DNA from: DASPRM01 sp035319065 | GTDB taxonomy: Bacteria > Acidobacteriota > Terriglobia > Terriglobales > Acidobacteriaceae | Reading direction: 5' to 3' | Assembly (NCBI GenBank): GCA_035319065.1 | Contig: DATHDM010000366.1 | Coordinates: 1 to 37,027 of the forward strand | Length of the DNA stretch: 37,027 nt | Shown here: one piece after another, positions 32,719 to 37,027 of the stretch | How positions within the stretch are numbered: the first letter of the stretch is position 1 | How the letters are laid out: each line of letters opens with the position of its first letter | Notes under the pieces: model-generated | The model's input: the letters and a program-made list of their open reading frames with translations, nothing else | Told to the model about the DNA's origin: nothing | The model's database searches: none | Translations under genes and position numbers: made by a program

Positions 32719-33795
32719 ATGTCAGCTCAACTCACGCTGTCGGAAGCCGTACCCGCGCCGCCGAGGCGCGCGAAGATAAAGCTCGTCCGCCGCATCCAGG
32801 CGGACCACTCCCAGCGCTTACGCCGCATCTTCCAGGTTGTCTTCGTGGCTCTGAACGTAGTCATTGGTGTGCAGTTCTACCTGTGGGTGCGCTTCTACGA
32901 GAACGGCGAGGCCACCGCCTACGTCGCGCGGCCCGCAGGAGTCGAAGGCTGGCTGCCGATCGCCGGCCTGATGAACCTGAAGGCTGCCATCCTCACCGGC
33001 CAGATTCCCAAGGTCCACCCCGCCGGCATGTTTCTGATCGCCGTCTTCCTCAGCATCTCGTTTCTGTTCCGCAAAGCGTTCTGCTCCTGGCTCTGCCCCG
33101 TGGGCACGCTCTCGGAATACTTGTGGAAGCTCGGACGCCGCATTTTTCGCCGCAGTCTCACCCCCCCGCGCTGGCTCGACCTGCCCATGCGCGGCCTGAA
33201 GTACATGCTGCTGGGGTTCTTTCTGTGGGCCGTGGGCAGCATGTCGAGCGCCGAGATCGCCGCCTTCCTGCGCTCGCCCTACGGCCTGATCGCCGATGTG
33301 AAGATGCTCAACTTCTTTCGCTTCCTGGGCCTAACCGGCAGCGTCGTAATCGGCACGCTACTCGTGCTTTCCGTGTTCATCCAGAATTTCTGGTGCCGTT
33401 ACCTCTGCCCCTACGGCGCACTTCTGGGACTGGCCGCGCTACCCAGCCCGCTGCGCATTCGCCGCCAACCGGGGGCGTGCATCGACTGCGCGAAGTGTGC
33501 GCGCGCCTGCCCCGCTTCCCTTCCCGTGGATAAGCTGATCACTATTCGCTCCGCCGAGTGCACCGCGTGCCTGGAGTGCGTCGCGGTTTGTCCGGCGCAG
33601 GATGCGCTCATGCTCTCCGCGGCGCGCCGTCCCTTCCCCGCCTGGGCCCTGGCTGCCGGAATCGCCATGCTTTTCCTGGGAACGGTGGGGCTGGCCAAAG
33701 CTACCGGCCACTGGGATTCGCACATCCCCCGCCAACTCTACCTGGAACTGGTGCCGCACGCCGACCAGGCCACCCATCCCATGCCAGGGCGGTGA
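32719..33795 (+). CDS. NapH-like membrane polyferredoxin
   Basis: About 358 residues from ATG 32719; the frame is open back to 32608, without a better start. About five transmembrane helices carry CSWLCP (C122, C126) and CRYLCP (C226, C230) on the cytoplasmic side, then two 4Fe-4S sites CIDCAKCARACP (C254-C264) and CTACLECVAVCP (C281-C291), and one last helix. This is the layout of the NapH/NosR/CcoG relatives, which move electrons across the membrane to periplasmic enzymes. No napA, nosZ or other partner is in the window. Confidence 0.85.
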   Translation: MSAQLTLSEAVPAPPRRAKIKLVRRIQADHSQRLRRIFQVVFVALNVVIGVQFYLWVRFYENGEATAYVARPAGVEGWLPIAGLMNLKAAILTGQIPKVHPAGMFLIAVFLSISFLFRKAFCSWLCPVGTLSEYLWKLGRRIFRRSLTPPRWLDLPMRGLKYMLLGFFLWAVGSMSSAEIAAFLRSPYGLIADVKMLNFFRFLGLTGSVVIGTLLVLSVFIQNFWCRYLCPYGALLGLAALPSPLRIRRQPGACIDCAKCARACPASLPVDKLITIRSAECTACLECVAVCPAQDALMLSAARRPFPAWALAAGIAMLFLGTVGLAKATGHWDSHIPRQLYLELVPHADQATHPMPGR

Positions 33796-33888
33796 ATCGG
33801 CCAAGCTTCATGCGCCCCGCGAATTCCCCTTACCACGCTCGGCAACCGGTGTTTTGCCTGGGAGAACTATGGCTGCTGACGGCTCCGC

Positions 33889-34560
33889 TCAACCGCGCTC
33901 AAAGGAGTGCTTCTGCTCCAGAGCTTGCAGGGCTGCCTGCATGTCGGCCTCGAACTTTGACGACTGCGCCATCAGCGCCTGGGTCGGCCGGGCGCGATCC
34001 TCGTCCAGGGAGAGCAGGTTTTTGGCCGCCAGCTTTTTCGCCAGCGCAACGAGGTTCTCAGGAGTCGAGTCCACGTACATAACCTCGACCGGATCGCCGA
34101 TCCAAAGCGCGGCCGCGATTCCGTACCGGGACGACCAGTAGGCTTTGCGGGCCAGCATTTCGGTGATCTGCTCGTCGGTGGCCTGGCCGAAGGCCCAGCG
34201 CTGGCGCTTGAAGTCGTATAGGCGGCTGTTGAAGTTCACGGGCACCATTTTGCCGGACTTAACGAACTCCAGTTGGCGGCTGTCAACCTCTTTGCGCAGC
34301 AGGTTGATCACCGGGGCCTCGGTGTGGATGCGCTCGAGCGACGGCAACACCTCCAACACGGTGCGCGTCAGGTTTACCGAGACGGGCGCGCAAAGGCCGC
34401 GGCCGTCAGCGAGTTCGATCCCCGCGTGCAGAACGTGGAAGTCCGACCCCGCGGTGGACGGGCGGAATGGCCACTTGAGATCAATCAGCAGGGGCAGCCC
34501 AGCAAGGGTGACGTAGATGCCGGGAGCAGATGGGGCAGTTGGCGCGGGATGCGTATCCAT
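33889..34560 (-). CDS. Unknown protein
   Basis: 223 residues from ATG 34560 with AAGAAGG a few bases before it. I do not recognise it. It has no signal peptide or membrane helix. Features: an N-terminal proline-rich tag, a beta-like middle (GIYVTLAGLPLLIDLKWPFRP), a VNLTRTVLEVLP helix, a basic patch with FKRQRWAFGQ, and a helical C-terminus (EADMQAALQALEQKHS). It converges with the polyferredoxin gene. Codon use looks coding. Confidence 0.65.
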   Translation of the reverse strand: MDTHPAPTAPSAPGIYVTLAGLPLLIDLKWPFRPSTAGSDFHVLHAGIELADGRGLCAPVSVNLTRTVLEVLPSLERIHTEAPVINLLRKEVDSRQLEFVKSGKMVPVNFNSRLYDFKRQRWAFGQATDEQITEMLARKAYWSSRYGIAAALWIGDPVEVMYVDSTPENLVALAKKLAAKNLLSLDEDRARPTQALMAQSSKFEADMQAALQALEQKHSFERG

Positions 34561-34826
34561 GGGGTGAACCTTCTTACACGGAGGAGATCATTTTACCCAA
34601 GGGCAATCGGCACTCAGCCTTCAGCACTCAGTCAAAGCAGCACTGATGGCTCCCTGATTACCACTTTTGTTCCGCCGGCGAAGAAGCCGAAGCCCGGGCC
34701 GCTGAGCTGGGGTTATAGTGCGCCTAGCGCCACTTCCACAGCTGAACGGAACTCCGCGTGAGGCATTTTTGCGCGGGCGCCGGCATTCATGAGCTGATCT
34801 TACCTTTGTGAGCTGGGGTTGGAAGT

Positions 34827-35045
34827 ATGGCACTGAAAAAGGTTGTGGTTTATTTCGAAGACCAGCGCGACGCACTGCGCTTCGCCCTGGCCGCAGGATC
34901 CGTCTTGGCCGGCGACACCCACGCCGCTCCGCGCGAGACCACTCCCCTAACCCAGAGCCTGCGGCGCGCCGCACGCATCCGCAGTGGCGGCACCATCACC
35001 CAGGAAGAAGAATTGCCGCCTGCAAGCGCGGTGACCAAAAACTAG
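34827..35045 (+). CDS. Small protein of unknown function
   Basis: 72 residues, from ATG 34827 with GGGGTTGGAAGT before it. The first 30 residues (LKKVVVYFEDQRDALRFALAAGS) form a helix and strand pattern, the rest is charged. I see no known domain. It stands alone, convergent with the deaminase at 35117. Confidence 0.5.
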   Translation: MALKKVVVYFEDQRDALRFALAAGSVLAGDTHAAPRETTPLTQSLRRAARIRSGGTITQEEELPPASAVTKN

Positions 35046-35078
35046 CGGTCAGCAATCAGCACTCGGTTAAGGGAAGTG

Positions 35079-35096
35079 TGCCTCGCCGAAGAGGCA
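35079..35096. terminator. Hairpin between convergent genes, weak terminator candidate
   Basis: TGCCTC (35079-35084) and GAGGCA (35091-35096) form a six-base-pair stem; on the minus strand the loop reads TTCGGC, close to a stable UUCG tetraloop. It lies just beyond the end of the deaminase gene (minus) and of the small plus-strand gene. No T-run follows, so intrinsic termination is doubtful. Confidence 0.4.
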
Positions 35097-35116
35097 GTTG
35101 AGTGGACGGGTGACTG

Positions 35117-35557
35117 CTAGTTCCCAATATCCTCGCGCCACAAATCCGGATGCTCGGCGATGAACGACTGCATCAGCGCGATGCACTCGGCATCGTCGAG
35201 CACGGTGAGGCGCACGCCGCGCGCGGTGAACAACTCCTCTGCCCCCACAAAATTCCGGTTCTCGCCGATGATGACCGCGGGAATCCGGTAGAGGAGCGTG
35301 GTTCCGGTGCACATGATGCAGGGACTCAGGGTGCTGACCAGGGTGAGCGTGGGCCAGTCGCGGCGGCGCCCGGCATTGCGCAGGCAAACCACTTCGGCGT
35401 GTGCGGTGGGATCCCCGGTCTGTACGCGCAGGTTGTGGCCGCGGGCGACGATGCGGCCCTGAGCGTCCGCCAATACTGAGCCGATCGGCAGCCCGCCTTC
35501 CTTCAGCCCCAAGCGGGCTTCAGCTACGGCTTCGCGGAGAAGTTGACGCGGATCCAT
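35117..35557 (-). CDS. Cytosine deaminase-like zinc deaminase, yeast FCY1 type
   Basis: 146 residues. The zinc site is H53 (AHAE, with catalytic E55), C80 and C83 (SPCIMC). Beyond the general deaminase fold, it shares with yeast cytosine deaminase the segments GGLPIGSVL, GHNLR, TLSPCIMCTG, GENRNF and the terminal REDIGN-type end. This is closer to the FCY1 form than to the tadA or cdd families. The expected reaction is cytosine to uracil in the cytoplasm, for pyrimidine salvage; other small bases are possible. The gene is 22 bases downstream of the unknown gene 35579. Confidence 0.85.
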   Translation of the reverse strand: MDPRQLLREAVAEARLGLKEGGLPIGSVLADAQGRIVARGHNLRVQTGDPTAHAEVVCLRNAGRRRDWPTLTLVSTLSPCIMCTGTTLLYRIPAVIIGENRNFVGAEELFTARGVRLTVLDDAECIALMQSFIAEHPDLWREDIGN

Positions 35558-35578
35558 GCACTCATCCAGGCGAGGCTT

Positions 35579-36130
35579 TTACATCAGAAATTCGTTGGGG
35601 CGCTGAACAATGGGATGCTGCAGCTCCAGCAGTTCGTTCTTCACCATATTGAGCCCGAAGACACAGTGCTCGAAGTTTTCCGAAAGCCGCCGGAAGAGCG
35701 GCGCCACCTTGGCATACTCGAAGCAGTCGAACTTGGAGACGATGTAGTAGCTCTCTTTGCCGGCTCGCATGAGATCGATGAAGCCCTCCAGGCGCTGCCG
35801 GCGCATACGCCAGTGGTGGATGCTTTCCGGAAACATTCCGGTAAAGAACAGCGTGTAGTCGCCGATATGCTTACGCACCTGGCGTTCGCGGTCAAACGAG
35901 GGCGCCGGACCGTAGACGGGGTCGGACTCGAGCAGCATCTCGCCCACGTCATCGAGGGGCCTGTTGGAGGCGTTACGAATCTTGTGCAGTTGCTCGACCT
36001 CGCAGAACTCGGCGAGCACGTTGGCCACGTAATCCTTGATTTCCTGATCACGAAGCTCCAGCGGGCTGGAATAGTGGCGGTTAACCAGGTCGAGAAAAAA
36101 CTCGCGTAACGGGTGCCCTTCGGGAATCAT
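35579..36130 (-). CDS. Unknown protein, possibly co-transcribed with the deaminase
   Basis: 183 residues from ATG 36130. I do not recognise it. It is helical and charged, with aromatic spots (FFLDLVNRHYSS, HIGDYTLFFTGMFPES, SYYIVSKFDCF, FEHCVFGLNMVKNELLEL). No signal peptide, membrane helix or known catalytic motif is visible. The stop is 22 bases before the deaminase start, so the two could form an operon. Confidence 0.7.
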   Translation of the reverse strand: MIPEGHPLREFFLDLVNRHYSSPLELRDQEIKDYVANVLAEFCEVEQLHKIRNASNRPLDDVGEMLLESDPVYGPAPSFDRERQVRKHIGDYTLFFTGMFPESIHHWRMRRQRLEGFIDLMRAGKESYYIVSKFDCFEYAKVAPLFRRLSENFEHCVFGLNMVKNELLELQHPIVQRPNEFLM

Positions 36131-36458
36131 TTTGTACCTGACCCTAGACTCGTCAGACTCGTCCCACGCACATGCGATGAGCGTTTCTTAATACAGATTG
36201 ATGCCGCCATACAAGTCACTTTCGTCGTTCACAAAGGTAATCTTTTTGATGAATATGATCGGCAAAGGCGATAGGGAACATGAGCAAGAATCCGCCCCTC
36301 TAAGCGGCCGGGGATGGCAGCACTCGAGGGACGGGAGTGCCAAAGAGTCGGGCAGGCGCGCCGCGTCTGGGCGGTGAATCAACGAGTGCAGGTTATCAGG
36401 ATAAGCGCCCGCATGGCTCAGGATGACAAGGCAGGTTATATCGCACCGCGAGGTAATT
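36131..36458. other. Intergenic region of about 330 bases with no gene seen
   Basis: It holds a tandem nine-base repeat, AGACTCGTC at 36146 and 36155, an AT-richer stretch at 36185-36260, and near its end a CTCAGGATGACAA motif I have seen in acidobacterial spacers. Open frames here have no protein character. No convincing promoter was found. Confidence 0.5.
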
Positions 36459-36844
36459 ATGGACAGACAGAACATCGCCAGCGGCACCCCGTGGGAACCC
36501 AAGGTCGGCTACTCCCGCGCGGTCAGGGTGGGAAATCAGATCCATGTGGCCGGCACCACGGCCACCGATTCCGGCGGCAAGGTCATCGCCGGGGATGCCT
36601 ACGCCCAGGCCATGCAGGCGCTCAGGAACATCGAGTCTGCGCTCAGGCAGGCGGGGCCAGCATGAAGGACGTGGTGCGCACCCGCACCTTCGTGACCAAC
36701 ATCGCTGACTGGGAGGAGGTTGGCCGGGCGCACGGCGAGTTCTTCCGCGACATCCGTCCGGCCGCCACCCTGGTAGCGGTTACGGCGCTGGTCTCGCCGG
36801 AGATGGTGGTGGAGATCGAGGCGGATGCGGTGGTCGCCGAGTGA
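36459..36844 (+). pseudogene. RidA-family gene split by a one-base frame change
   Basis: From ATG 36459 (GAGGTAATT before it) the frame reads MDRQNIASGTPWEPKVGYSR through LRNIESALRQAG, then reaches TGA at 36663. The rest of the RidA fold (MKDVVRTRTFVTNI, RPAATLVAVTALVSPEM with the conserved Arg) continues in the next frame from ATG 36662 to 36844. A single missing G in the run at 36654-36657 would join both. RidA proteins remove reactive enamine intermediates. It is either truly broken, an assembly error, or two coupled halves joined by ATGA. Confidence 0.75.
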
Positions 36845-36920
36845 GGGTTGCATTTCGCCGGGCTTCGGGTAATCATCGCTCGCCCGGAGCTCGCTTCAGC
36901 GAAGTCGCGCTAATCAAACC

Positions 36921-37027
36921 TTGTTCCCTCTCATTCGCAGATTCGTGCTGCTTGCGGGGCTACCCTTTCTGGCCGCGGCGCTCTGGGCCACGCCCGCCGA
37001 GGTCCCCGAGGTCGAGACTGTAATCTC
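36921..37027 (+). CDS. Start of a probable secreted protein, cut by window edge
   Basis: In this frame TTG 36921 (or GTG 36945) begins LFPLIRRFVLLAGLPFLAAALWATPAE, a good signal peptide with a cleavage site near WATPA. The frame is open to the edge. No ribosome binding site is clear and nothing of the mature domain is visible, so the product is unknown. Confidence 0.4.
   Translation, partial: MFPLIRRFVLLAGLPFLAAALWATPAEVPEVETVI

Noticed and set aside
36188..36502. Minus-strand open frame in the gap before ridA
   Set aside because: Its Cys/Leu/Ser composition has no fold logic, and it overlaps the ridA start.

Overview
The window looks like a chromosomal stretch of a Gram-negative, high-GC bacterium, most likely an acidobacterium (Acidobacteriota, class Terriglobia or a relative). 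The evidence is an LPS-export barrel (LptD), several secreted proteins with barrel, lipoprotein or PDZ architecture, a lone hopanoid gene (hpnH), a DUF4382-type lipoprotein, and short pyrimidine-biased intergenic patches of the kind I associate with that phylum. The taxonomy is an inference from gene content, not a computed placement. I see no phage genes, intact insertion sequences, tRNA, rRNA or CRISPR.

Layout. 1-4.5 kb: 3'-truncated larE and lptD on the minus strand, then a divergent RDD membrane protein. 4.6-7.2 kb: a BtuB-like TonB receptor (minus) behind a clear cobalamin riboswitch, with a recognisable promoter and a hairpin that covers the ribosome binding site. 7.2-12.9 kb: a long minus-strand run reading acp, acp, fabF, a PilZ protein with a degenerate receiver, an ABC-2 exporter (ATPase and permease), and a DUF374-type acyltransferase, so lipid synthesis and envelope functions lie together. 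13.0-19.4 kb: a polysaccharide deacetylase, a stand-alone degenerate receiver whose promoter has a palindrome in its spacer, a deoxynucleoside kinase, a DUF4382 lipoprotein, an RNase HI-like protein, a DUF4386 membrane protein and a secreted M19 dipeptidase.

19.5-26.8 kb is the most unusual part, an exported-protein neighbourhood: a small protein with a C-terminal CxxCH, a PDZ-alpha/beta hydrolase, a two-lobed aspartic protease-like protein with a PDZ domain, a TlpA-type thioredoxin, and a tight four-gene operon encoding an outer-membrane barrel, a mono-haem cytochrome c, a soluble CuA-type cupredoxin and a small Cys-containing lipoprotein. I regard this operon as the best candidate for an undescribed system, probably periplasmic electron transfer or copper handling.

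26.9-37.0 kb: a MgtC/DUF4010 membrane protein, nadD-rsfS, hpnH with a small unknown protein, a zinc alcohol dehydrogenase, a NapH-like polyferredoxin membrane protein, several unrecognised proteins, a yeast-type cytosine deaminase homologue, a RidA-family gene split by a one-base frame change, and the start of a probable secreted protein cut by the window edge.
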